From positions 1-64,000 of the forward strand of contig JAAEOK010000077.1 of NCBI GenBank assembly GCA_024244705.1: a stretch of DNA of 64,000 nucleotides, given 5' to 3'. Numbering within the stretch: position 1 is the first letter of the stretch; each line of letters starts with the position of its first letter. Origin of the DNA: Alphaproteobacteria bacterium. GTDB lineage: Bacteria; Pseudomonadota; Alphaproteobacteria; JAAEOK01. The position numbers were made by a program, and so were the translations under genes. Shown piece by piece: positions 1 through 7,275 of the stretch. The notes below the pieces were generated by a model. The model was not told the origin of the DNA and searched no databases. It saw only the letters and a list, made by a program, of their open reading frames with translations.

Positions 1-111
1 GAGGAGGATCACGCCCGGCAGCCGGTCAAACCAGCCGCCTGATTGGTGTCCAGCCCCTGGGGGTCACTCCACACATGGGTAACACTTTTCGCCCGTTGGC
101 GGGAGGTGTTG

Positions 112-291
112 ATGCCGTGGAAAGAGAGTTCGGTTATGGAGGAACGGTTACGATTTGTTGCCCGGTTGCTGGAAGGCGAGGGCATGAGCGATGTCTGCCG
201 GTCTTTCGGGATATCCCGAAAGACCGGCTACAAAATCTTCAACCGCTACAAGGAACACGGTCTTGAGGCGTTGTGCGGCCGCTCGCGTTGA
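112..291 (+). pseudogene. IS481-family transposase, N-terminal fragment
   Basis: The 59-residue product starts MPWKESSVMEE and carries the helix-turn-helix of IS481-type transposases (FGISRKTGYKIFNRYKEHG), then stops right after GLEALCGRSR, where family members continue into the DDE catalytic domain. The DDE core is absent, so it cannot transpose. Bases 50-111 resemble the usual leader of such elements, but I could not define a terminal inverted repeat. The break falls where a truncated TIM-barrel gene on the other strand begins, so this is a rearrangement junction. Family membership is recognised from the N-terminal sequence; an intact copy is not in the window. Confidence 0.8.
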
Positions 292-710
292 AACCCCAGG
301 CCCGCCGCGTCGAGTTCCGCTTTTATTTCCTGACCGTACATCCCGACAAAGGGTTCGTTCATCACACCCGCGGCACCCAGCGACTCGACAGCGTCGAGCA
401 GGTTCTCGATTGGCTGGCCCGGATCGTGTGCGCCAAGGCCCAAAATGACCGGACAGACGCCGGCATGTGCGAGAACGTCGGGGGCGACGGCAAAGGTAAG
501 GTCGTTTGCATTGTCATACGGCAGGAAAGACAGCAGGGAAGGCAGGCCGCGGCAGCGATACACCGCCGTGCTGTAGGCGGCCAATAGATCGGCACCGCCT
601 TTGACGGCGCCGCGCGCCGTCAATCCGGAGCCGACCCCGGCCATTATCAGCGGTCGGCCGCTATCGATTGAGCCCTTGAAACGAGCCGAGATCTCCTCAA
701 GCATCGTCAT
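246..710 (-). pseudogene. PEP_hydrolase-family TIM-barrel protein, C-terminally truncated
   Basis: The reading frame begins MTMLEEISARFKGS and shows the N-terminal half of the family: GVGSGLTARGA, the AYSTAVYRCRG segment, PYDNANDL, and AAGVMNEPFVGMYG. Homology ends at GLGFQRE (about residue 142); the last residues are out-of-family read-through into the IS481 fragment on the other strand. Intact paralogues here have about 277 residues, so the second half of the barrel is lost, including the HVGLTTGG, HGGP and SSxER motifs. The start at 710 overlaps the stop of the UPF0261 gene by 14 bp, which suggests translational coupling. Probably non-functional. Confidence 0.8.
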
Positions 711-1956
711 TGTCTCCGCCCGCGCTTTCGTGACCTCTCCAAATCCCGATGAAGGCTTCGGCCACGCGGTCCGCAAATGCCGGGTCGTTGATGTTGAACT
801 CCTCCTCGATGCACGGGATGTCCGATCGCAATGTTCGGCGGATTTCGGCACAAAACGCGTCATCCGCGTCGTCGTCGATATACGGGCCATCCGGCCGCTT
901 CTGATAGCTGTCGAACCCGGAAAGCGGAAGCGCCACCACAGTCGGCCCTTTGGCTTGGTTCAGCTTACCGGTCATGATTCGCGCGAGCTCGATGGCCTCC
1001 TCCTTCTTCGTCCGGACGGCCGAGACATAGGGATTGTGCACGATCAGGCGCCGATCCGGCCCATTGAATTCGGCAGGAACGGTATCGCGTGGGCCAAAAT
1101 TCAACACTTCGATGGCACCCGGCACGACGACTTGAGGAATGCTCTGCCGGCCGGCCGCCGACATCCGATCGGGCCCGGCACTGAAGACACCGCCGAGGAA
1201 TTCGTCCGTAAGCTCGCTGGTCGTGAAATCCACGACGCCGTCGACCAGCCCTTCATCGATCATTTGCTCCATGGCGCGGCCGCCCGAGCCGACGGCGTGG
1301 AATACAATGGTTTCGAATCCCGCGTCATGGAGTCGGTCCTGAAGCCGCAGGACGCCTGGTGTCGTCACCCCGAACATGGTTATGCCCACAAGGGGGCGGC
1401 CGGCGTCTTCACCTTCACCCCGCCACACCGTCATCCCCGCGGCGGCCAAGGCGGCATTACCGAGGATCCGTCTCGAGAACCGGTTGAGGCCCGCAATGTC
1501 GGTCACGGAATGCATCAGCGTGATGTCGCGGGTGCCGATATAGGCGGCGGCGTTCGTCACCATGGTCGTCAGCAGCAGCTTCGGCATGCCAAGCGGCATC
1601 GCCCGCATGACGCCGCTGATGACCGAGGCGCCGCCCGAGCCGGCCGCGCCGAGGACCGCGTCGCAGCGGCCTTCGTCTCGAAGCTTCTTCACGATCGTTG
1701 TCGCACCACGCTCCATGGTCGCGAGCGCCTTGGCGCGAGTATCGCTTCCCTCGCGGGAGAAGCGCAATGTCTCGATCGTCGTCCCCGCCGCGGTCGCCAC
1801 GTCCGCGGCTGAGATGTCGGGCTCGATCGCCGGGTCCTTCAGTACGCCGATATCGACGAGAACGACCTCGACGCCGGCGGTCAGCAGGTGTTCTTGCAAA
1901 TACCGGTATTCGCGGCCCTTGGTATCCAGCGTGCCGATCAGAACGACGGTCGCCAT
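697..1956 (-). CDS. UPF0261 (Tm-1-like ATP-binding domain) protein
   Basis: The 419-residue protein is a stand-alone UPF0261 domain. It opens with VLIGTLDTKGREYRYLQEHL and has the conserved GAAGSGGASVISGVMRAMP, the VTDIAGLNRFSRR segment, the MFGVTTPGV loop, HAVGSGGRAMEQ, and a C-terminal NINDPAFAD. The family corresponds to the N-terminal half of tomato Tm-1, which binds tobamovirus replication proteins; its bacterial role is unknown. It lies between two TIM-barrel genes of the family that forms the other half of Tm-1: 12 bp after the upstream one and overlapping the downstream one by 14 bp. An ATP-binding or enzymatic role is inferred only from the family name. Confidence 0.85.
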   Translation of the reverse strand: MATVVLIGTLDTKGREYRYLQEHLLTAGVEVVLVDIGVLKDPAIEPDISAADVATAAGTTIETLRFSREGSDTRAKALATMERGATTIVKKLRDEGRCDAVLGAAGSGGASVISGVMRAMPLGMPKLLLTTMVTNAAAYIGTRDITLMHSVTDIAGLNRFSRRILGNAALAAAGMTVWRGEGEDAGRPLVGITMFGVTTPGVLRLQDRLHDAGFETIVFHAVGSGGRAMEQMIDEGLVDGVVDFTTSELTDEFLGGVFSAGPDRMSAAGRQSIPQVVVPGAIEVLNFGPRDTVPAEFNGPDRRLIVHNPYVSAVRTKKEEAIELARIMTGKLNQAKGPTVVALPLSGFDSYQKRPDGPYIDDDADDAFCAEIRRTLRSDIPCIEEEFNINDPAFADRVAEAFIGIWRGHESAGGDNDDA

Positions 1957-1968
1957 CCTCTTCTCGCC

Positions 1969-2799
1969 TCAGCTCTTGAAACTCAGGTCTTGATAGGCCC
2001 GCAACACCTCCGTCAGCGCTTTCTCGACCGGAATGCGTTCGATGCTGGAGGCCGCCAGGAAGCCGTCGACGTCGGTGGTCTCGAAACAGCGTTGAACCTC
2101 CTTCGGACTTTCGAACGGGCCACCATGCGCCACGACAAGGATATCGTCGCGGACCTCGCGGGCGGCGGCGCTGAGTTCGGCGGTCTTGCGGCAGGCGGCA
2201 TCGAGATCCAGTGCGTCGCCCGCACCGATCGTTCCGCCGGTGGTCAGGCCGACATGGGCGCCGATCACGTCGGCGCCCGCATCGGCCATCTGCCGCATCT
2301 CGTCCGGCGTGAAGGCATAGGCGATGGTGAAGATATCGCGCTCTCGGCATTTTCGTATCAGCGCGACCTCCTTTGTATAGCCCAGCCCGGTCTGGTCTAT
2401 ATGCCCGCGGAAAGTGCCATCGTAGATGCCGGCGGTCGGAACGTTGGTGATCCCGGAATAGCCGAGTTGCAAATAGGTGGTGAATAGGGCATCGACGTCG
2501 CGATAGGGGTCGGCCGCGCCGATGCCGCCGATCACCGGCGTATTGGGCGATACGGGAACGATTTTCCCGGCAAGGTCGATCGTCATCTGATTGGCGTCGC
2601 CGTAGGCAAGATAGCCGGCGAGCGATCCGTGGCCATCCATCCGGAATGGGCCGGTATTATAGGCCATGATGACGTCGACGCCGTTCCGGTCGAGGATCTT
2701 GGCGACGAGGCCGATGCCGGCCCCGCCCATGATAAGCGGCTTGCCTGCGGCCACTTTGGCGCGAAGTCTTTCAAGTATCTGCACACGGGAAAAGACCAT
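1969..2799 (-). CDS. PEP_hydrolase-family TIM-barrel protein
   Basis: The 276-residue product begins MVFSRVQILERL; this start is chosen because GGAGGAG sits 7 bases upstream. Motifs along the barrel are GGAGIGLVAKI, the YNTGPFRMDGHGSLAG segment with YGDAN, GGIGAADPYRD, GYSGITNVPTAGIYDGTFR, GAHVGLTTGGTIG, AHGGPFESP and SSIERIPVE. The family is named phosphoenolpyruvate hydrolase-like and matches the C-terminal half of plant Tm-1, but a reaction is not established for this group. It is the first gene after a 366-bp spacer and is followed 12 bp later by the UPF0261 gene, so the two halves of a Tm-1-like protein are probably made together. Confidence 0.85.
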   Translation of the reverse strand: MVFSRVQILERLRAKVAAGKPLIMGGAGIGLVAKILDRNGVDVIMAYNTGPFRMDGHGSLAGYLAYGDANQMTIDLAGKIVPVSPNTPVIGGIGAADPYRDVDALFTTYLQLGYSGITNVPTAGIYDGTFRGHIDQTGLGYTKEVALIRKCRERDIFTIAYAFTPDEMRQMADAGADVIGAHVGLTTGGTIGAGDALDLDAACRKTAELSAAAREVRDDILVVAHGGPFESPKEVQRCFETTDVDGFLAASSIERIPVEKALTEVLRAYQDLSFKS

Positions 2800-3165
2800 T
2801 TCAATCTCCTCCAAAAGGGACGTTATCCGAAATCGCTTTCACTTACGTTCGCGGGGCCATGCCGAGCACGTTGCTGCACAATTCCCGACCGCCCATCAAA
2901 ATATCGGCTCATGGATACAGGCGGACCTAACGCCCCAACACACTGAACGCCCCAACACACTGAACCTCCGCTTTCCGCCCGATAGCAGGCATATCCAGCG
3001 GCCTTGCGGAACGTCCGGTCACGACCCTCAAAAGGCATAACTCATGGGAAAACGCCGTTCTCAGGGTGTCACTTCGCCTTGCAATGTCTCACTCGGGACC
3101 GACATGCGCCAAACTCGACGGATCGTGGGCCAACGAGCTCCTTAGCTTCCCCTCGGTCCGCTCAC
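2800..3165. other. Intergenic spacer with candidate regulatory DNA
   Basis: This 366-bp stretch separates the amidohydrolase stop codon from the downstream TIM-barrel gene. I see no convincing coding sequence. It contains a perfect 17-bp tandem duplication (2929-2962) about 130 bp upstream of the 2799 start, and a good ribosome-binding site at the end. It is the only large gap in the minus-strand train, so the 2799-246 genes probably have their own promoter here; I could not pick a clear -35/-10 pair. Confidence 0.5.
2929..2962. repeat. Perfect 17-bp tandem repeat, two copies
   Basis: The unit AACGCCCCAACACACTG occurs at 2929-2945 and again, without mismatch or spacer, at 2946-2962. It lies in the spacer upstream of the second TIM-barrel/UPF0261 block. 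It could be a regulator-binding site or a simple slippage duplication; the sequence cannot tell which. Confidence 0.75.
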
Positions 3166-4503
3166 TTACGCGATCAGCCGCATGCCCGCCGGGTCATGGC
3201 TCGGGACCTTGTGGAACGCGCCGTCCTTCATGATCGCGACAAGGCGATCGTGGTCCTGGAGGACACGAATGTTCGCCAGCGGGTCGCCATCGACGAGCAG
3301 CATGTCGGCGAGATAGCCTTCGCGGATGAGGCCGAGTTCGTTGCCCATGCCCATGATCTCACCGCCGTATTTGGTACCGGCTTGGATCGCCTCCATCGGC
3401 GACATGCCGACCATATCGACGAAATATTCGAGGTCCTTGGCGTTGGTGCCATGGGGCGTCCAGGCGAAGCCGTAATCGCCGCCAATCAGCACTCGGATTC
3501 CGCGCCGGTGCATCGCCTTCATAGTCTCGATCGCATGTTCGAGCTCGCGTTCATAGGCGATGGTGATCGGCGTGCCGGGCACGATCCCGTACTCGGCCGC
3601 ATTGCGCGCCGTGTTGATCAGCCAGGCCAAGCCGGGTGCGACGAAATGCTTGTCCTTGTTGGCCTCCAACATATCGAGCGTCTCGTTGTCGGAGAACGAG
3701 GCATGGTAGATGATCTCGATCCCGAACTTGACGCAGCGCTGGATCGATTCCTTGGACCGCGCATGTGCCGCTAGCCGCCGGCCGCGTCCGCGCGCCTCGC
3801 TGACGGCGACCGCGATCTCCTCGTCGGTGAACTGGTTCTCCTCGGCACCCATGCCAGTGATCTCTTCCCCGGAGAGATTGATCTTGATCGTATCGACGCC
3901 CCATTTCATCAGTTCGCGGACTTTCCGCCGCATCTCCTCGGGCCCGGAGACAACGATGCCGAGATTGAGACCCTCATGGGGAATATGCGGTAGCGAGGCG
4001 TCGCCAAGGCCACCCACGGCGGTCAGTTCCGGCCCTGCGGCGGTATATCGTGGTCCTGGAACCCGCCCGGCATTGATCGCGTCGCGGATCACCACATCAA
4101 GCCGGGGTTTGGCCGCCGCCGCCCCGTAGCCGGCAGTGAATCCGGCATCGAGGACCGTTTTTGCCATATAGGCACAGTTCAGCGCGTGCTCCTCGGGGGG
4201 CATCAACTGTATCGGATCGATTCCCGGTGCGTTGTTCCAACTGAGATGGAGGTGGGCGTCGACCAGACCCGGCATCAGCGTCATCCCGCGGCCGTCGATC
4301 CGTTGGCCGCCGCTGCCGCCGATGCCGAAACCGCCGCCGGAGCGGTTGATCGCCCTGATCCGGTTGCCGGCGACGGTTACGTCGCCGGTGTAAGGCGGCT
4401 CACCGGTACCGTCGATGATGCGCACGTTGCTGAAAACGGTTTCGTGTTCGCCGCCGTTGGAGGAGCGTTTTCCGCCCCAGCCGACGAAAGTAGTGTCGGT
4501 CAT
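3166..4503 (-). CDS. Metal-dependent amidohydrolase (imidazolonepropionase-like)
   Basis: The 445-residue protein has the amidohydrolase layout: a small N-terminal beta-sandwich part (VTVAGNRIRAINR), PGLVDAHLHL with the HxH metal motif, later metal or substrate histidines in LAAHARSKES and IIYHASF, a conserved aspartate in IGGDYGFAWTPHG, and a C-terminal GYLADMLLVDGDPL. Such enzymes hydrolyse amides or cyclic ureides; the substrate here is unknown. AAAGGAG lies about 10 bases before the ATG at 4503. The N-terminal 35 codons overlap the tail of the preceding alpha/beta hydrolase. No signal peptide is seen, so it should be cytoplasmic. Confidence 0.85.
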   Translation of the reverse strand: MTDTTFVGWGGKRSSNGGEHETVFSNVRIIDGTGEPPYTGDVTVAGNRIRAINRSGGGFGIGGSGGQRIDGRGMTLMPGLVDAHLHLSWNNAPGIDPIQLMPPEEHALNCAYMAKTVLDAGFTAGYGAAAAKPRLDVVIRDAINAGRVPGPRYTAAGPELTAVGGLGDASLPHIPHEGLNLGIVVSGPEEMRRKVRELMKWGVDTIKINLSGEEITGMGAEENQFTDEEIAVAVSEARGRGRRLAAHARSKESIQRCVKFGIEIIYHASFSDNETLDMLEANKDKHFVAPGLAWLINTARNAAEYGIVPGTPITIAYERELEHAIETMKAMHRRGIRVLIGGDYGFAWTPHGTNAKDLEYFVDMVGMSPMEAIQAGTKYGGEIMGMGNELGLIREGYLADMLLVDGDPLANIRVLQDHDRLVAIMKDGAFHKVPSHDPAGMRLIA

Positions 4504-5296
4504 GTCCCTGACTCCTTTGCTGTCCGCATTTTAGCGCGGTCTCGTCCAAATGCGCGCGCAGCAGTTCCGCCGAGCGCTGCGGCGCTTCCAGCATCATCCA
4601 GTGGCCGACGCCGGGCACGATCTCGAGCCGCGCCCCGGCGATGGCTTGTTGCAGGTGGCGCGCCATGTCGACTGGCGCGACCGGGTCCTTGTCACCGGCA
4701 ATCAGCAGCGTTGGGCAGCCGATCGCTGCGTGATCGGCGACGTCTGCCACACTCAGCGTCGAACAATGGGCGGCGTAGCCGGCCGGGTCCTGACGCATCA
4801 GGCTTTCGCGCACAAAGGCCGCCGCGGCCGGATGACCATCGGCCACGCTGCCCGCCGCCACGGCATCGGCGATGGCGGCCATGCCCGCCGACCGCGCCAC
4901 CTCGGCCCGTTCCTTGAGCGCCGCGCGCGCGGCGGTGGGCGGCTCTAGGATGGGCCCGAACAGGACCAGGCTGGCCACCGTTTCCGGCCTCTCCGCGGCG
5001 ATATACTGACAGATCAGCGTGCCCATGGAGTGGCCGACGAAGTGAGCCCGCGCGACGCCCGCCGCCCGCATGGTATCGCGCACCGCCGACGCCAGACCCG
5101 CGAGGCCGGGTAACCCCGGCCGGGTGGCCGATCGCCCCGCGCCGGGTAGGTCCGGGCGCAGAACGCGAAAGCCGTCCAGCCCTCCGATCAGCGGCTGGAA
5201 GCTGTTGCTGGTGCCGCCGAGGCCATGGACCATGACCACCGCCGGTCCGTCGCCGGAATCTTCGATGACCATGCTGCCAAGCCGGAGTTCGGTCAT
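4400..5296 (-). CDS. Alpha/beta hydrolase
   Basis: The 298-residue product has an oxyanion-hole motif VMVHGLGG, nucleophile elbow GHSMG, catalytic aspartate in AGDKDPVAP and histidine in PGVGHWMMLEAP. The fold is complete by about residue 264 (LRAHLDE). The remaining 34 residues are basic, low in hydrophobics and read over the first 104 bp of the next gene in another frame, so they are probably an unselected tail left by loss of the original stop. A GGAGGCGATT sequence precedes the ATG at some distance. In this cluster it may cleave an ester, lactone or C-C bond of the transported compound; the substrate is unknown. Confidence 0.82.
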   Translation of the reverse strand: MTELRLGSMVIEDSGDGPAVVMVHGLGGTSNSFQPLIGGLDGFRVLRPDLPGAGRSATRPGLPGLAGLASAVRDTMRAAGVARAHFVGHSMGTLICQYIAAERPETVASLVLFGPILEPPTAARAALKERAEVARSAGMAAIADAVAAGSVADGHPAAAAFVRESLMRQDPAGYAAHCSTLSVADVADHAAIGCPTLLIAGDKDPVAPVDMARHLQQAIAGARLEIVPGVGHWMMLEAPQRSAELLRAHLDETALKCGQQRSQGHDRHYFRRLGRKTLLQRRRTRNRFQQRAHHRRYR

Positions 5297-5337
5297 CGCC
5301 TAAATCGCCTCCACCGGGTTTTCGGGCAGCGCGCGCA

Positions 5338-6834
5338 TCATCCGTGACCCGTCGTCTCGTGCTCGGAGATCAAGACCGTCGATGCGGTCGTCTGTCGGGC
5401 TTCCAGGGCACGATGGGCGGCCGCGGCCTCGGTCAACGGGACCCGGTTGCCGACCTCGATCGAGAGTATCCGCCGGTCGATGGCGTCGAACAGCCGCTCC
5501 GTGAGGACGGCCAACTTCTCGGGCGTGTCCGTGTAATGGCCGTAATTCGGCCGCGAGATCGTCGCCGAGTTGGATGCCAACGCGTCGATGTCCCACGATC
5601 CGATCGGGCCCGAGGCCTGGCCGAAACTGACAAGATGGCCGCAGGTTGCCAGGGCAGCGACTGAATGGGCGAAACTGTCGCGGCCGACCGCGTCGTAGAT
5701 GACGTCCGCGCCGCGTCCTCCGGTCAGGTCTCGGACCTGTTGTTCGAGGCTGGCCGATCCCGGCAGGATGACGTGTTGGGCGCCGACGCCGCGGGCGATA
5801 CGGGCCTTCTCCTCGGTCGACGTCGCGCCGATGACGGTTGCGCCGAGATGGTTCGCCCATTGGCACAGCAGCCGGCCGACGCCGCCGGCGGGCGCGTAGA
5901 CGAGGACCGTCTCGTCGCGGCCGACCGCGTGGACCTGGTGCAACAGAAAGGCAGCGGTAATTCCCTTCAACAAGCCGGCCGCGGCAGTCACGTCGTCGAT
6001 ACTGTCGGGCAGCGGGATGACCAGCGCGGCATCCATCGTCCGCACCGTCGCATAGGCGCCAACCGGCGGGCAGGCATAGGCGGCGCGCTGTCCTGGGGCC
6101 AGATGGCGGACGCCCGGCCCGACATCGACGACGCCGCCGGCCGCCTCCATGCCCAAGGCGCCCGGCGGCGTCAGCAGGTCGAAGTAGCCGGTCCGGCAAT
6201 AGACATCGATGTAGTTGACGCCGATCGCGGTCTGACGCAGGCGCACCTGCCCGGGCCCCGGCGGTGGCGCCGAAACCGGCGCCGGGTGCAGCTCGTCGGC
6301 CCCGCCGTAGCGATCGATGACCATCGCCATGCCGTCGAGGGCCGGCCCCGATGCCGGCGCCGCGCCAGCCGCCAATGAAGATTGCGGCATCGGGGCATGC
6401 GATTCGACCCGCGACCGGATCGCTTCGAAACCGGCCTCGTAGACGCTTTCGGCGACCAACTGTTCGAACTCGCGTTCGCGCCCGCTGGGGGTGTCGAACC
6501 GGGAGCTCCACGTCCAGAAGGTCCGGTCGCCGTCGGTCACCGGCTTCAGTGCGACCTCGGCGACATAGTTCATCAGGGGGATCTCGCTTTCAGCGATCGC
6601 ATAGCGGAAGCTGCGGTCCTTGTCCGACATCGCCAGAAGCTGCTCGCGCAAATGTTCGCCGGTGCCGAGGACGAAATTGCGTACGGCGCCGACCTGATCG
6701 GTCCGCTTGCCGCCTTCGAGTGTGCTGCGGTCGACGGCGGGATGCCACCGGTCGTGGCCGTTGAAGTCGCGCAGCACCTCCCAGACCGCCGCGATCGGGG
6801 CATCGATGATCGTGCTGCGGCGGACGGTGACCAT
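5338..6834 (-). CDS. SRPBCC domain fused to quinone oxidoreductase-like MDR
   Basis: This 498-residue protein joins two families. Residues 1-145 are an SRPBCC/polyketide-cyclase-like lipid-binding fold (IDAPIAAVWEVLRDFNGHDRWHP) very like the neighbouring 145-residue protein. A short Ala/Pro linker (146-168) leads into a medium-chain reductase of the quinone oxidoreductase type (GVNYIDVYCRTGY, APGQRAAYACPPVGAYA, NADPH-binding YAPAGGVGRLLCQWA). The zinc ligands of alcohol dehydrogenases are not evident. It starts 1 bp after the stop of the SRPBCC gene, so the fusion probably followed a local duplication. A role in reducing an enone or quinone held by the SRPBCC domain is inference. Confidence 0.85.
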   Translation of the reverse strand: MVTVRRSTIIDAPIAAVWEVLRDFNGHDRWHPAVDRSTLEGGKRTDQVGAVRNFVLGTGEHLREQLLAMSDKDRSFRYAIAESEIPLMNYVAEVALKPVTDGDRTFWTWSSRFDTPSGREREFEQLVAESVYEAGFEAIRSRVESHAPMPQSSLAAGAAPASGPALDGMAMVIDRYGGADELHPAPVSAPPPGPGQVRLRQTAIGVNYIDVYCRTGYFDLLTPPGALGMEAAGGVVDVGPGVRHLAPGQRAAYACPPVGAYATVRTMDAALVIPLPDSIDDVTAAAGLLKGITAAFLLHQVHAVGRDETVLVYAPAGGVGRLLCQWANHLGATVIGATSTEEKARIARGVGAQHVILPGSASLEQQVRDLTGGRGADVIYDAVGRDSFAHSVAALATCGHLVSFGQASGPIGSWDIDALASNSATISRPNYGHYTDTPEKLAVLTERLFDAIDRRILSIEVGNRVPLTEAAAAHRALEARQTTASTVLISEHETTGHG

Positions 6835-6835
6835 C

Positions 6836-7273
6836 TCAGGCCCCGAACCTGCCCTTCAGCGCATCGAACCCGCCCTGGAAGACGTCGCCGCCGATGCTGG
6901 CGACCAGTTCGGCCTCGCGGTCCGTCGGGCAATCGAATTCGGCTGACCATTCGGCGAAGGTCCGCGCGCCGTCGGTGATCGGCGTCAGCTTGAGTGTGGC
7001 GACATAGTTCTCCACCCCCATCGGACTCTCCAGGATCGAATAGGTGCAGCTGTAGTCGTAGTCCGACAGAGCCAGCAGCCGCTCGCGGATGAAGCCGCCG
7101 TCGGTCAGGCGGAAGGCGCGCACGCAGCCGACCTGGTCGGCCGGCGCGCCGCCTTCGATCCGGCTTTCCGCGATCAACGGATGCCAGTCGGGCAGGCCGT
7201 TGAAATCGCGGACCGTCGCCCAAACACGCTCGGCCGGCGCGGCGATGACCGACGACGCATAGACCTGCGCCAT
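6836..7273 (-). CDS. SRPBCC family protein
   Basis: The 145-residue protein is a single START/Bet v1-like SRPBCC domain: VIAAPAERVWATVRDFNGLPDWHP at the N-terminus, then GGAPADQVGCVRAF and YDYSCTYSILESP. These folds bind hydrophobic ligands and include cyclases and hydrolases; no catalytic residues can be assigned here. It closely resembles the first 145 residues of the downstream fusion protein, which points to tandem duplication. It is 2 bp from the flotillin stop on one side and 1 bp from the fusion start on the other, so co-translation is likely. Confidence 0.85.
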   Translation of the reverse strand: MAQVYASSVIAAPAERVWATVRDFNGLPDWHPLIAESRIEGGAPADQVGCVRAFRLTDGGFIRERLLALSDYDYSCTYSILESPMGVENYVATLKLTPITDGARTFAEWSAEFDCPTDREAELVASIGGDVFQGGFDALKGRFGA

Positions 7274-7275
7274 TC

